Shown piece by piece: positions 1 through 9,131 of a stretch of 64,000 nucleotides of DNA (the stretch's first letter is position 1; each line of letters opens with the position of its first letter). The notes under the pieces are model-generated. The model was not told the origin of the DNA. It worked only from the letters and a program-made list of their open reading frames with translations, and did not search any database. Made by a program: the position numbers and the translations under genes. This stretch comes from Geothermovivens sp964644845 (GTDB lineage Bacteria > Zhuqueibacterota > Zhuqueibacteria > Oleimicrobiales > Geothermoviventaceae), in NCBI GenBank assembly GCA_964644845.1, contig CAZXXS010000119.1, positions 42,081 through 106,080 of the forward strand, read 5' to 3'.

Positions 1-514
1 TGTCGACGGTCCGTCCCGTGGTTAGGTAAGGGTGGCCCTCGATGTCCACACCGGGATTCAGGCGCATGCCCACGCGGGCCACTTTGCCCAGTGTTTCGGC
101 CAGCTGTCCCACAACCTCCAGCTCTTGAAGCGACTCCACGTTTAAGGCCAGGATCCCCTGCTCGACCGCCAGCCGAATTTCCGCATCACGTTTTCCTACG
201 CCCGCAAACACAATTTTCTCCGGCTGCACCCCCGCTTCCAGGGCAACCACCACTTCGCCACCGGAAACGGCGTCAGCCCCACTCCCCAACTCAGCGAGCC
301 GTCGAACCAAAGCAACGTTGGAGTTCGCCTTCAACGCGTAGCAGACGAGGTGATCGATGCCAGAAAGCGCCGTGTCGATCTGGCGGTAATTTTCCACAAC
401 CGTGTTGACGCTGTAGACGTACGCCGGAGTTCCTTCTGCTTCGGCAACCTCGGCGAGACCGACGTTTTCACAGAAGAGTTGACCGTTCAAGTACTCAAAC
501 AGACCAGCTGCCAT
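1..514 (-). CDS. lysA: Diaminopimelate decarboxylase, N-terminal part (truncated by window edge)
   Basis: The first 171 codons of a PLP-dependent, fold-III (alanine-racemase-type barrel) decarboxylase that converts meso-diaminopimelate to lysine in the cytoplasm. The motif YALKANSN holds the PLP lysine (about residue 62), and a downstream stretch reads SGADAVSGGEV, both typical of LysA. The ATG at 512-514 follows GGAAGGAG at suitable spacing. It lies 21 bases after the Ig-like lipoprotein gene on the same strand and is probably co-transcribed with it and with priA. The catalytic C-terminal half is outside the window, so a close decarboxylase of the same family (ornithine/arginine type) cannot be fully excluded, but N-terminal similarity favours LysA. 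Confidence 0.92.
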   Translation of the reverse strand, partial: MAAGLFEYLNGQLFCENVGLAEVAEAEGTPAYVYSVNTVVENYRQIDTALSGIDHLVCYALKANSNVALVRRLAELGSGADAVSGGEVVVALEAGVQPEKIVFAGVGKRDAEIRLAVEQGILALNVESLQELEVVGQLAETLGKVARVGMRLNPGVDIEGHPYLTTGRTVD

Positions 515-535
515 TCACGTCGCTCCTTCCGTTTC

Positions 536-2248
536 TCACCAGGGAATCCGGAAATCGTTGCCTTCGTTGGCCCAGCGGGCTCTCACTTTGATCGTGTCCG
601 GATAGGTCACGTAGCGTTCCGCGGGTTTGAACGGCCGGGGACAACCCGGAGACCAGCGGCCGTCACCGTTGCGGTCGCGGTAGACTTCCAAAACGTAGAG
701 GCCGGGGAAAAGATCCCGGAAGAGGTAGAGCCCTGGTTCGGGGAGAACAAGCTCCCGCTGCCACGTTCCTTGCACTCGCCTCAGAAGCACGTGAACGGGG
801 CCCTTGCCGTCGGGACGCTCGTCCGCAATTCGCCCCGAGATGCTGGACAACGTGTCCTGCTGCACAGCTTTGTACCAGAGCGCAACGGAGCTGTCGGCCA
901 GTGTGTTGCCAGCGAAATCGCGCAGACGGGAGCCATCCAAAACAAGCCGCACCCAGGACTTTGCGGGCAGCGCCTCGGCAGGTACCACACGGAGGTGATC
1001 CGGTGTCCGCCAGGTAACAGCTACGTTCAGCTTCCGCTCCGCCGTGTCCATCAGCGCCACCGGAGAGGCCGCGCCGGTGGTGTCCACAGCCTCTGTGAAC
1101 CAGATGTCGAAGATCTGACGGGGCAACACCGCCCTCGAGCTATCCGCGGGAACACTCGTAGCCACCTGCGGTCGCGATGTGTCCGGCTGGGATTCGACGT
1201 CAAACCGAAGTGTGTCGCTGTCCAGCCGGTTTCCCCAGGCATCTGCCAGCCCTCGCAGGATGAGCACGAACTCGCCATTCAGATCGCGCTCAGTCACCAG
1301 ATGCAAGCGGTCTGGATTACGATCGTCGAGGAAGACTGCCGACAAAGTTACTGGTCGTCCGGCTTGGTCGAGAACGAAAGCGCTCCAGTCTGCACTGCGT
1401 TCCGCGTCGGCGCGTTCCGACAGCCGAATGTCGACATGCCGCGAATCTGGGCTCCGTGCGTCCACAGGCCGAGGGGCCACAGTGTCGAGAGCTGCAAGAC
1501 GCAGCAACACGCCATCGCAAGACAGCGAATCAAGGAGGGAAACGTCGCGCCAAGGCACCCCGATGGCTTCTTCGCCAACGGACCAAAGGCGATTGGCATC
1601 GCGGTCCTCCCACGCAAAAACTCTGTACCGACTTCGGCGCAGAAAACCCAGAGTAAATCGGCCGTCCTCACCGGTTTGCGAAAAGTAGTCCGCACCGTCG
1701 CGCGCTGGATCCGGCTGCGGACGCTCGTTCAAATCGTACGCAGCCACGAGAACACCCGTCGCCCGGCCCTCTGCGGACCAGACGCTGCCACCGATCCTGC
1801 CCCTGTCCAGGCTGTCGCCCGTTGAAAACGCCAGCAGCACCGATTCGCGCATCATGTTGTTGCGCAGATCCCGTGCCCCGGCGCCAATCGTCAGCACGTA
1901 AGTACGAGCGGGGCGCAGGCCACCCGGGACGTGGATCAACAAGCGTTTGCCCTTCCACTTCAATTTCAGCGGTTCCAGAGGGGCAGGCGACAGAAAGAGC
2001 ACATCCTCCACAGTCCCAGGTCGAACCCGTTCGCTAAACTCGATTTCGATTGTGGCGTCGAGCGGCACCCGTACCGCTCCCTGTTCCGGGTAAGTCCGCA
2101 CAATTTGCGGCGGGGTACGGTCTACCGGTCCACCCGGCGGGAAACCTTGCCGAGCACAGGCGAGCACAACGGCGATCAACCCTCCAATGACCACCTTAGC
2201 GACCAGCAGCCCCGTTCCGCCGACGCTTTTTAGCGTTCCTCTCTTCAC
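536..2248 (-). CDS. Secreted lipoprotein with SbsA-type Ig-like domains
   Basis: A 570-residue protein starting at GTG. The N-terminus has a hydrophobic segment ending in a lipobox (VVLAC, Cys about 31), followed by RQGFPPGGPVDRTPP, a signature seen in Bacteroidota/FCB lipoproteins with a Big_5 (SbsA) Ig-like domain. One such domain occupies about residues 43-130, and a second Ig-like repeat starts near residue 355 (RPQVATSVPADSS). Between and after them are carboxypeptidase-regulatory-like beta segments (YRVFAWEDRDANR and LEVYRDRNGDGRW). It is probably anchored in the outer or inner membrane facing the periplasm; the function is unknown. It sits 40 bases after priA and 21 bases before lysA. 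Confidence 0.75.
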   Translation of the reverse strand: MKRGTLKSVGGTGLLVAKVVIGGLIAVVLACARQGFPPGGPVDRTPPQIVRTYPEQGAVRVPLDATIEIEFSERVRPGTVEDVLFLSPAPLEPLKLKWKGKRLLIHVPGGLRPARTYVLTIGAGARDLRNNMMRESVLLAFSTGDSLDRGRIGGSVWSAEGRATGVLVAAYDLNERPQPDPARDGADYFSQTGEDGRFTLGFLRRSRYRVFAWEDRDANRLWSVGEEAIGVPWRDVSLLDSLSCDGVLLRLAALDTVAPRPVDARSPDSRHVDIRLSERADAERSADWSAFVLDQAGRPVTLSAVFLDDRNPDRLHLVTERDLNGEFVLILRGLADAWGNRLDSDTLRFDVESQPDTSRPQVATSVPADSSRAVLPRQIFDIWFTEAVDTTGAASPVALMDTAERKLNVAVTWRTPDHLRVVPAEALPAKSWVRLVLDGSRLRDFAGNTLADSSVALWYKAVQQDTLSSISGRIADERPDGKGPVHVLLRRVQGTWQRELVLPEPGLYLFRDLFPGLYVLEVYRDRNGDGRWSPGCPRPFKPAERYVTYPDTIKVRARWANEGNDFRIPW

Positions 2249-2288
2249 CGTTCCTCTGACTCCCTTGCCGCCCTTCTGCCGCAGTCGG

Positions 2289-4760
2289 TCACAACAAGTT
2301 GACGGGATCTACATTCACGGTCACAGTCACCCGCTGTTTCCGCGCCACGGGTACGATGTCGTGCACGACTTCACGCACCACCTGGCGCATTTCTGCACCC
2401 GACGGCTCCACGTGCCGGGCCTGGCGTGTGAGCAAATGCCAGCGGTACATGCGCCGCACCCTGCTCAAAGGCGCAGGACTCGGTCCCAGCACGGCAAAAC
2501 GACGCGCCCTTTGTCTGAGGCGTGCGCCGATTTCGGACGCCGTTTTGCGAACAGCGTCCACATTCAGTCCGCGAACCTCGATGGCAATCAGCCGTCCGTA
2601 CGGCGGGTAGGCCAGTTCCCGCCTCTGGCGGATTTCCCAGTCGAAGAAAGAGTGGAAATCGTGCTGACTGGCGCAAATCAGAGCGAAGTTGGTTGGCGAA
2701 AAGGTCTGGATAACCACCTCGCCCTGACGGTCCTTACGGCCCGCCCGTCCCGCAACCTGGGTCAGAAGCTGAAACGTGCGTTCGGCCGCGCGGAAATCCG
2801 GAAAATACAAGCCAAGGTCAGCGGTGATCACCCCGACAAGCGTAACCGAGGGGAAGTCCAAACCCTTTGCCACCATCTGCGTGCCAAGCAGGATGTCGTA
2901 CTCGTGACGACCAAAAGCGCCAAGGATTCGGTCGTGGGACCACTTGCGCACCGTGGTGTCCAGATCCATCCGCACGACCTTGGCGTGTGGGAAGAGACTG
3001 CGTAGTTCCTCCTCCACGCGCTGGGTACCCCTGCCTTTGTAGGTCAGCTCCGGGCTACCGCACTTGGGGCAAACTTCGGGTGCCGTTTTCGAGTAGCCGC
3101 AGTAATGGCAACGCAAGCGGTGGCCTGCAACGTGGTACGTGAGCGAAATGTGGCAATTCTTGCACATTTCCACGTAACCGCAGTCCGCGCAGATCAGCGT
3201 CGGGGCGTAACCACGCCGGTTCTGCAAGAGAATGACCTGCTCCCCACGTTGCAGCTTTTCCTCGATTTTCTCCTTCAGGAGCCGCGAAAAAACAGGCATT
3301 TTCCGCCCCGGCCGCGGTTCCCGCGTCATGTTCACCAGTTCCACGTGCGGCATGGGCACGTCATCAATTCGGCGGGTAAGTTCGAGCAAGCGGAACTTGC
3401 CGATTTTGGCATTGAAGTAGCTCTCCACCGACGGTGTTGCCGAACCGAGGACCACAATTGCGTTCGCCGCTCGAGCTCGCATGATGGCCACGTCGCGGGC
3501 GTGGTAACGGGGCACTGCGTCTTCCTGTTTGTAACTTGCTTCGTGCTCCTCGTCCACCACGATGAGCCCCAGGTTTTGCATGGGTGCCAGCACAGCTGAT
3601 CTCGGGCCGAGAGCAATCCGTTTGTGCCCCTCCCGGAGGCTACGCCACGCATCGAAACGCTCACCCATGGACAAACGGCTGTGCAACACAGCGATGTCGT
3701 CGCCAAAGTGCGAGCGGAAGCGCTGAACCATCTGTGGGGTCAGAGCAATTTCCGGTACCAGCACAATCGCCGTTTTCCCGCGCGCCAGGACCTCCTTCAG
3801 CGCCTCGATGTAGACCTGCGTCTTGCCGCTACCTGTTACCCCGTGCAGAAGAAAAGTGGTGTACTTCTCACGATCAATTGCCTGCCTGATTTCGGCGAGA
3901 ACACTCTTTTGCTCCTCTGTGAGCTCGAACTGAGGCGGGGGCACAACCTCCAGTTGCGCGTAGGGATCTCGGCTTACCGTGCGCTTCGACAGAATCACCC
4001 AGTGCTTTTTGTGGAGGCTCTTCAGGGTCGACGGGGTTGCCTTCGCGTAGCTGAGAAGCGTCCGCACTGCAAGGGGCTCTTTGTGCTCCGAGAGGATGGA
4101 CAGAATTTCCGCCTGCTTAGGGGCGCGTTTTTCGATCTTCGCCACGATCTCGTGAACGTGTCCCTCCTTACGAAGATCCGGATGGAGGCGCACGGTCCGT
4201 TCTGTTTTGGGCCTCGCCTTGCCTTCTGCCAGCTGAACTTCCACGTTCAGGAAACCTTTCTTGGCAAGTGCCCAGACAGCCTGGTAAACGCCCTGTCTGC
4301 GCATCCGCCTGGCCACTGCACCCGCTGAGCGCAGGCGGCGCTCCAGGATCGTCCGCAAGACGTTGGCCTGGAGGGGCGAACGTTTCTCCAACTCGGCGAC
4401 CGCCTCTGGTGTGGCCTTCCCGGTGAGCTCCAAAACCAGCTTTGTCTGGAACACCAACCCTGCGGGCAAACAGGCTCGCAGCGCCTCACCCCAGCTGCAC
4501 AAGTAGTAATTGCTCATCCAGCGAGCCAGGTCGAGGATCTCGGGGGTAAAACTGGGCTCCGTTTCCAGAATGTCCTCGATCGGCCGCACCTTCTCAAGGT
4601 CGGTCTCCTCCTTGAGCGCAACTACGAAGCCGGTCATCCGACGCCGACCGAAAGGCACCAGTACCCGCTGTCCCACGCGAATGTCGCCGGCCATTCCCTC
4701 TGGCACCAGGTAGGTGAAAGTTTGTTCCAGAGGGGAGGGAAACACCACGTCTGCGTACAT
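2289..4760 (-). CDS. priA: Primosomal protein N' (replication restart helicase PriA)
   Basis: An 823-residue superfamily-2 helicase that reloads the replisome at stalled forks. The N-terminal DNA-binding domain (from MYADVVFPSPLEQTFTYLVP) is followed by a winged-helix region. The helicase core has Walker A GVTGSGKT at about 307-314 and Walker B DEEH at about 403-406. Eight cysteines at about 524-567 (CADC, CKNC, CHYC, CPKC) form the two zinc sites inserted in the helicase domain of this family. Length is slightly above the E. coli protein. The ATG is the first in-frame start. It is the first gene of a probable priA-lipoprotein-lysA operon. Confidence 0.97.
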   Translation of the reverse strand: MYADVVFPSPLEQTFTYLVPEGMAGDIRVGQRVLVPFGRRRMTGFVVALKEETDLEKVRPIEDILETEPSFTPEILDLARWMSNYYLCSWGEALRACLPAGLVFQTKLVLELTGKATPEAVAELEKRSPLQANVLRTILERRLRSAGAVARRMRRQGVYQAVWALAKKGFLNVEVQLAEGKARPKTERTVRLHPDLRKEGHVHEIVAKIEKRAPKQAEILSILSEHKEPLAVRTLLSYAKATPSTLKSLHKKHWVILSKRTVSRDPYAQLEVVPPPQFELTEEQKSVLAEIRQAIDREKYTTFLLHGVTGSGKTQVYIEALKEVLARGKTAIVLVPEIALTPQMVQRFRSHFGDDIAVLHSRLSMGERFDAWRSLREGHKRIALGPRSAVLAPMQNLGLIVVDEEHEASYKQEDAVPRYHARDVAIMRARAANAIVVLGSATPSVESYFNAKIGKFRLLELTRRIDDVPMPHVELVNMTREPRPGRKMPVFSRLLKEKIEEKLQRGEQVILLQNRRGYAPTLICADCGYVEMCKNCHISLTYHVAGHRLRCHYCGYSKTAPEVCPKCGSPELTYKGRGTQRVEEELRSLFPHAKVVRMDLDTTVRKWSHDRILGAFGRHEYDILLGTQMVAKGLDFPSVTLVGVITADLGLYFPDFRAAERTFQLLTQVAGRAGRKDRQGEVVIQTFSPTNFALICASQHDFHSFFDWEIRQRRELAYPPYGRLIAIEVRGLNVDAVRKTASEIGARLRQRARRFAVLGPSPAPLSRVRRMYRWHLLTRQARHVEPSGAEMRQVVREVVHDIVPVARKQRVTVTVNVDPVNLL

Positions 4761-5532
4761 GTCAGCTCACTGGTTTTGCGCGACTTCCGCTTTCTTACCT
4801 GGCGAAAGGTAGGAAACCCGAAGGGCAATTGCAACGGTTACGCGACTTCGGAGGCGTTGTCTCCGCGGGGCCCATCCGCAGTCAAACCCCAGGTTACGAG
4901 AGGGAGCTACCCGCCACGGGGACAGTGTTGGCGCTGCTTCCCTATCCCTCTTGTGCTACCGCAGTCCGTTCGGGCTCCATTAATCCACCTCAGTGGATCG
5001 CCACATGAATGAGCCCGGGAATTCACTCGCCAGCGAGGGGCTTCTCCTCACGACCCCGCGTTGCGAGCCATTTCTGCCTGAATGTGGTCTTGCAAAACGA
5101 ACGCGGGAAATCCTGGGACGAACTGAGAACGGGGGCTAAAGGGCTTTTCGGCAGTGGAAACGCGTACGGTTCAAAATCGCAACGGTTGAGGAAAAAATCT
5201 GAGGCCGGTGAGCGAATTGCCCCCGCGAGTGCTCACACAAAAAGACGGGAAGTAACACAATTGGCAGGAGGCAAGAATTCCGAAAAAAACGTTCTGAAGA
5301 GAGGGAGCAACCGCTCCGGCGGGCCGAGTGAGCGTCGTGAGTGGATCTGAGAGAGCAGACCACGTGACGAGAGTAAAGGTCCTGCGCTTCCCCCTGGTGT
5401 CGTAACAGCCGTGTGGAAACCAGTGAACAGGGCAAACACCAAAGAAGCGAAAGGGACGGTTGACCCCCACATCCCCACTTCACAACCCAACAACCGTCCC
5501 TTCGACTCCCCTGGTGCTGTGCTGAAAGGCGA
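4761..5532. other. Intergenic region, about 770 bases, no supported gene
   Basis: This stretch separates two minus-strand genes and must hold the promoter of the priA operon and the end of the DUF4412-like transcript. Short open frames occur on both strands, but none has a convincing ribosome site or recognisable protein sequence. A very short frame at 4942-4980 (minus) begins after GAGGTGG but shows no amino-acid bias. The only strong structure is the inverted repeat at 5451-5502, listed separately. Confidence 0.5.
5451..5502 (-). terminator. Long-loop inverted repeat after the DUF4412-like gene
   Basis: A perfect 12-bp inverted repeat (AAGGGACGGTTG and its complement) with a 28-base loop lies 31 bases beyond the stop codon of the DUF4412-like gene. 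On the minus strand it is followed by a T-rich stretch (TTTCGCTTCTTTGG), but not a clean T-run. It is probably the transcript end or a 3' stabilising hairpin. The loop is longer than in usual intrinsic terminators, which limits confidence. Confidence 0.4.
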
Positions 5533-6570
5533 CTACGACTTCAAGCGGTAGCTCTCGGGAACCTGAAAAACGGTCGGATCCAGGGAACGTTTCTCGATGG
5601 AGAGCACGTTACCGCTCATTTCGAAAACCACGTGTTCGGCGGATTTTGCCGTTTTCTTTTGTCGCGCCTTCAGCGCCTCGGTGGCTTTCTTCTTCAGAAA
5701 ACCCCCGAGTGCCCCCTTTAAACCGCTTGAACTCAGTCCAGACGCCCCCTGGTCGCTGGAACCGCGTTCAGCGTCCTGCTTCTTCTGCTGTTCCTCAGCC
5801 ACGTGGTTCGTAGCGACCAGGCGGTACCTGTACCGCACTGGGTACCCTTTCAGCTTGGCCGCTTCGCGCCGAAGTTCTTCAAGCTGCTTCTTGTACGCTT
5901 TCAGAAAGCTGAGAGCCAGTTGCTGCTGTTCGGGCTCAAATCCCAGGGCCTCAACCCAACGACGGTTGAACGCTTGCACCTCACTCAGTTGCGCCTGAGC
6001 CACTTCACTGAGCCAAGTGTCGTCCTCAAAACGCAGCGTGTCCTTGATCCCCGTTTCGCGGTGGGTCCCAACCGTCTGCATCGTCAGGAGCCAATGGTGC
6101 GCTTTCCAGCCGTTCACCTGGGCGTCCTCGTGCAGATCCCTTGCCTCGAACGTCGGGTCCTCCCAGTCGTACTCGGACTGGTTTGGCTCCTCGTCAGACG
6201 GCTCTGGTTCCTGCGTCTTGGCAGAAGGTTCAGCATTTTCCAGCTGGTCGCGCAACTCGTCAAACTTGAACTGAGAGTAGGTTTTGGTCTTGGGATCCAG
6301 CAGATAAAGCATTTTCGTGTCGAGCCGGACAATCCGGATCTCTCTGCTGGTGCCCATGTGCCGCATGATGCTACCCGTGAATCTGATGGCGTGGCCTACA
6401 CGGCGGGCACTACCTTGCACAGCTGTGGTGTCCAGAATCTCAAAAGCGAATTTGCCCCCCACACCGGGACTCGACGTTTTCTCGACAACCACAACCTGGG
6501 ATCGCCCGGCAACCGAGACGCCAACCAGCAGAGCGATTCCCGCCAGCCAGGCCCAAACCTTCAGTCTCAC
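5533..6570 (-). CDS. Secreted DUF4412-like protein
   Basis: A 345-residue protein beginning at GTG, five bases after GGAGGTG. It has a clear signal peptide (VWAWLAGIALLVGVSVAGRSQ). The mature part resembles DUF4412 proteins, a LolA-like beta-rich fold: the pattern IVRLDTKMLYLLDPKTKTYSQ (about residues 81-101) is typical. An acidic low-complexity stretch (about 118-135) and a charged, partly coiled-coil region around residues 215-245 follow. Probably periplasmic; substrate unknown. It diverges from the N-acetyltransferase-like gene. Confidence 0.6.
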   Translation of the reverse strand: MRLKVWAWLAGIALLVGVSVAGRSQVVVVEKTSSPGVGGKFAFEILDTTAVQGSARRVGHAIRFTGSIMRHMGTSREIRIVRLDTKMLYLLDPKTKTYSQFKFDELRDQLENAEPSAKTQEPEPSDEEPNQSEYDWEDPTFEARDLHEDAQVNGWKAHHWLLTMQTVGTHRETGIKDTLRFEDDTWLSEVAQAQLSEVQAFNRRWVEALGFEPEQQQLALSFLKAYKKQLEELRREAAKLKGYPVRYRYRLVATNHVAEEQQKKQDAERGSSDQGASGLSSSGLKGALGGFLKKKATEALKARQKKTAKSAEHVVFEMSGNVLSIEKRSLDPTVFQVPESYRLKS

Positions 6571-6646
6571 TGTGCCACCTCCAAACTGAACGAAAATCGC
6601 TTGTCCGCTTCCGGCGGGACGGTCACCGGCGCAACCACTTCTTCAC

Positions 6647-6675
6647 TTGCCCTTTCCCTCGCAGCTTGCTACATT
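6647..6675 (+). promoter_or_regulatory. Predicted sigma-70 promoter for the NAT-like gene
   Basis: TTGCCC, 17-base spacer, TACATT, with TGC immediately before the -10 box (extended -10). It lies 48 bases before the ATG of the NAT-like gene. The same TTGC-N16/17-TANATT pattern recurs at several other gene starts in this window. Confidence 0.45.
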
Positions 6676-6723
6676 GTACGCAAAGTAACAGTTGAGGACC
6701 GTGACCGGGGTCACGATTTTCTG

Positions 6724-7575
6724 ATGGAACTGAATCCCGAAAAGCACGTTGACGCAGCTCACACTTTTTTGGACCAAATACGGCTTCTCGGACGCCCGCC
6801 TACACGGGAAACACTGGAGGCCCTCCTCCAGCACTACGCTCGCCTACCGTACGAAAACGTCAGCAAGATCCTGAAGCTACACAGGCATTTCAACGACCAG
6901 ACGCGCATCCGTCTACCGGAGGAAGTAGTGGAGGAACACTGGCGCTACCACTTTGGCGGCACGTGTTTCTCGCTCACGTTCACTCTGGAAACCATCCTCA
7001 AGTTCGCCGGGTTTGTGTGCTACCCGGTGATGGCCCACATGCGCGCAGGCCCAAACACACACTCGGCGCTGGTCGTGTTCCTCGAGAAAACACCCCACCT
7101 TGTGGACCCAGGGTACCTTTTGCGTTACCCGTTGCGCCTCGACAAAGATCTGCGTCGGATCTACCACACACCTTTCACCGGCGTGGAGCTCCGTTTCGAT
7201 CACAGGGACGAATCGTACAACGTTTGGACATTCAACCGGCAGGAAAGGAAATGGCGTTACAAATTCTGGGACAAGCCTACACCACCGCACGAATTCCTGC
7301 AGCACTGGCTGGACTCGTTTTACCGCCCAACAATGCACGGCATTTGCATCAGCCAGACAACCGAAACGGGCTTGCTTTACCTGCACAACAACTACTTTCG
7401 TCGCACCACACTGGAGGGCAAAGAGACCAGACGTCTGAAAGGGGATCTCTCACCGGTAGTTGAGTCGGTCTTTGGCATCCCCGGTGAACTGGTGGAAGCG
7501 GCTCTGGCAGCGTTGGAAGAGAATCTCCGCCTCGAGCGCGAAATGGGCATTTTCAAGCCCCGGGGGTTACGATGA
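6724..7575 (+). CDS. Arylamine N-acetyltransferase-like protein
   Basis: A 283-residue cytoplasmic protein of the arylamine N-acetyltransferase (transglutaminase-like) superfamily. The Cys-His-Asp triad is visible: Cys81 in FGGTCFSL, His113 in NTHSALVV and Asp128 in LVDPGYL; LPYENVSKI near residue 41 is also characteristic. Members transfer acetyl from acetyl-CoA to arylamines or act in secondary metabolism; the substrate here is unknown. Sequence 5' of the ATG at 6724 is open in the same frame but lies antisense to the neighbouring gene and over the predicted promoter, so this ATG is preferred although its ribosome site is weak. It overlaps the DUF4416 gene by four bases. Confidence 0.8.
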   Translation: MELNPEKHVDAAHTFLDQIRLLGRPPTRETLEALLQHYARLPYENVSKILKLHRHFNDQTRIRLPEEVVEEHWRYHFGGTCFSLTFTLETILKFAGFVCYPVMAHMRAGPNTHSALVVFLEKTPHLVDPGYLLRYPLRLDKDLRRIYHTPFTGVELRFDHRDESYNVWTFNRQERKWRYKFWDKPTPPHEFLQHWLDSFYRPTMHGICISQTTETGLLYLHNNYFRRTTLEGKETRRLKGDLSPVVESVFGIPGELVEAALAALEENLRLEREMGIFKPRGLR

Positions 7576-8105
7576 AACCCGAACCGGTGAAGCCAGTCAA
7601 ACTCTTTGTGGGCGTTCTTTACTCTGACGCTCAGCGCCTCGAGCAGGCCCGCGAACTGTGCCAAGAACGGTTCGGAGCTGTCGATTACGTGAGCGACAGC
7701 TTTCCGTTCGACGTGACCGACTACTACGTTCCCGAGATGGGAGCGCCGATTTTCCGCCTGTTCTGGTCTTTTGCCCGGCTCATCCCGCCCGAGAGCCTGC
7801 CGCAGGTAAAACTGGCAACCAACGAGGTTGAGGAAGCACTCAGCGAAAACGGAAAACGGCGAGTGAACCTGGATCCCGGCTACCTGGACTACGACAAAGT
7901 CGTGCTGGCTTCAGCAAAGTACAACGGACAGAAGATCCACCTGGGTCAGGGCATTTACGCGGACCTGACACTTCACTACGAGAAGGGGCGTTTCACTCCC
8001 TACCCGTGGACTTTTCCGGATTTCAAGAGCGGCCGCTACGAGCGCGTTTTTCTCCGGATCCGTGAGTTGTACAAGCTCCAAATGCGTAAACGCCCGAAGC
8101 TGTGA
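7572..8105 (+). CDS. DUF4416 family protein
   Basis: A 177-residue cytoplasmic protein recognisable as DUF4416: an N-terminal VKLFVGVLYSD, a central VTDYYVPEMG, and a later NLDPGYLDYDKVVLASAK-like segment. The family is widespread in thermophilic and deltaproteobacterial-type genomes with no established function. The start overlaps the upstream NAT-like stop codon as ATGA, indicating translational coupling. No signal peptide or membrane segment is present. Confidence 0.85.
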   Translation: MKPEPVKPVKLFVGVLYSDAQRLEQARELCQERFGAVDYVSDSFPFDVTDYYVPEMGAPIFRLFWSFARLIPPESLPQVKLATNEVEEALSENGKRRVNLDPGYLDYDKVVLASAKYNGQKIHLGQGIYADLTLHYEKGRFTPYPWTFPDFKSGRYERVFLRIRELYKLQMRKRPKL

Positions 8106-8436
8106 GTGTCTGCTTCGCAACTGAGGACTAACAAGCCCTGGCAGGTTCGCCGCTCGGGGCAGGGTGAGCTGCTCAGGTGGGGAGAAGCTGTTCCCCAGGG
8201 CACGGCTATTCGATTGCGCGGAAACGCAACTTCTGCCAGGCAAAAGACACGGAGACGACCGCCTTCTGACCGTTCTGGGCCACCGTTCAACGAACCCCCA
8301 CAGTCGCACAAAAAGTGCAACCACAAAAGCCGCAGGAACATCTTAGTTGTGGAACCCGATCAGAGGCAGAATTACGGGGTTCAATCTTCACAAGCGAGTC
8401 CAAGGCGGCTGAAAAACTGGTGCCAAAGGGCCACGG
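8106..8436. other. Intergenic region before the sigma factor gene
   Basis: About 330 bases without a supported gene. It should hold the promoter of the sigma-factor operon. GGAACC near 8351 resembles an ECF-type -35 element, which would fit autoregulation, but I cannot find a matching -10 at the right distance. No recognised RNA gene was seen on either strand. Confidence 0.4.
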
Positions 8437-9054
8437 GTGCGGATACTTGAGGACGAACTTGAACTTGTCGAACAGGCGCGCGGGGGAAATCTACGCGCCT
8501 TTCACGCGCTCTACGAGGCTTACGCCGCACCGTTGTACGCATTCATCCTCCGCATGACGCATTCGCGCGCGGACGCCGAGGATCTTTTGCAAAATACGTT
8601 CGTGAAAGCTTACAGAAATCTGGCCCGATTTCGAGGCGACAGCCATTTTTCCACCTGGTTGTTTAGCATCGCAAAAAACGAGACAGTCTCTTTCTTGCGG
8701 CAGCACAAACGCCGAAATGGAAAACAGCTGAGTTTGAACGATGTTCTGACTCCGGAGCTCTCCCTGCCGAACGGCGAAGACCCGGAGGAGAACGTGTTAC
8801 ACAACGAGACCGAAGCGGTACTGCAGCAGGCAGTGTCGCATTTGCCCGAGAAGTACAGGGCGGCGTTCCTTCTGGGTGTGGTTGAGGGTTTGCCTTACGA
8901 AGAAGTCGGCAAGATCCTCAAGTGCACGGTGCCGAATGTCAAATCGCGGATTTTCAGGGCGAGGGCCAAGCTGGCGCAGTGGTTACAAAAGCACTACCCC
9001 GAGTTCGCCGCCCTGGCTACCGGAAGCTCGCGGAAACGCGAGCGTACCGCTTGA
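8437..9054 (+). CDS. ECF-type RNA polymerase sigma factor
   Basis: A 205-residue sigma-70 family protein with only regions 2 and 4, as in ECF sigma factors. Region 2 runs from FHALYEAYAAPLYAFILRMTHS to FSTWLFSIAKNE (about residues 20-80), including DAEDLLQNTFVKAY. Region 4 includes LPEKYRAAFLLGVVEGLPYEEVGKIL (about 136-162) followed by the helix-turn-helix. The GTG at 8437 follows AAAGGG; no better start is available. A zinc-finger anti-sigma factor follows 77 bases downstream, so activity is probably controlled by it, in response to an envelope signal. Confidence 0.9.
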   Translation: MRILEDELELVEQARGGNLRAFHALYEAYAAPLYAFILRMTHSRADAEDLLQNTFVKAYRNLARFRGDSHFSTWLFSIAKNETVSFLRQHKRRNGKQLSLNDVLTPELSLPNGEDPEENVLHNETEAVLQQAVSHLPEKYRAAFLLGVVEGLPYEEVGKILKCTVPNVKSRIFRARAKLAQWLQKHYPEFAALATGSSRKRERTA

Positions 9055-9131
9055 GGGGTGCCTTCAAGCTCAGCGGGAAAGCACCCAAAACGTTCACCGT
9101 CTTGCAGCTGTGTTTCAGAGGATTTTTCCGG

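Noticed and set aside
350..1825. Long plus-strand frame of 491 codons
   Set aside because: It is antisense to the Ig-like lipoprotein gene, has no recognisable domain, and its frame also crosses the start of lysA.
4925..4980. GGGAAGCAGC string resembling bacterial SRP RNA
   Set aside because: The GGAA tetraloop stem and the matching CAGG strand of the SRP domain IV loop cannot be drawn.
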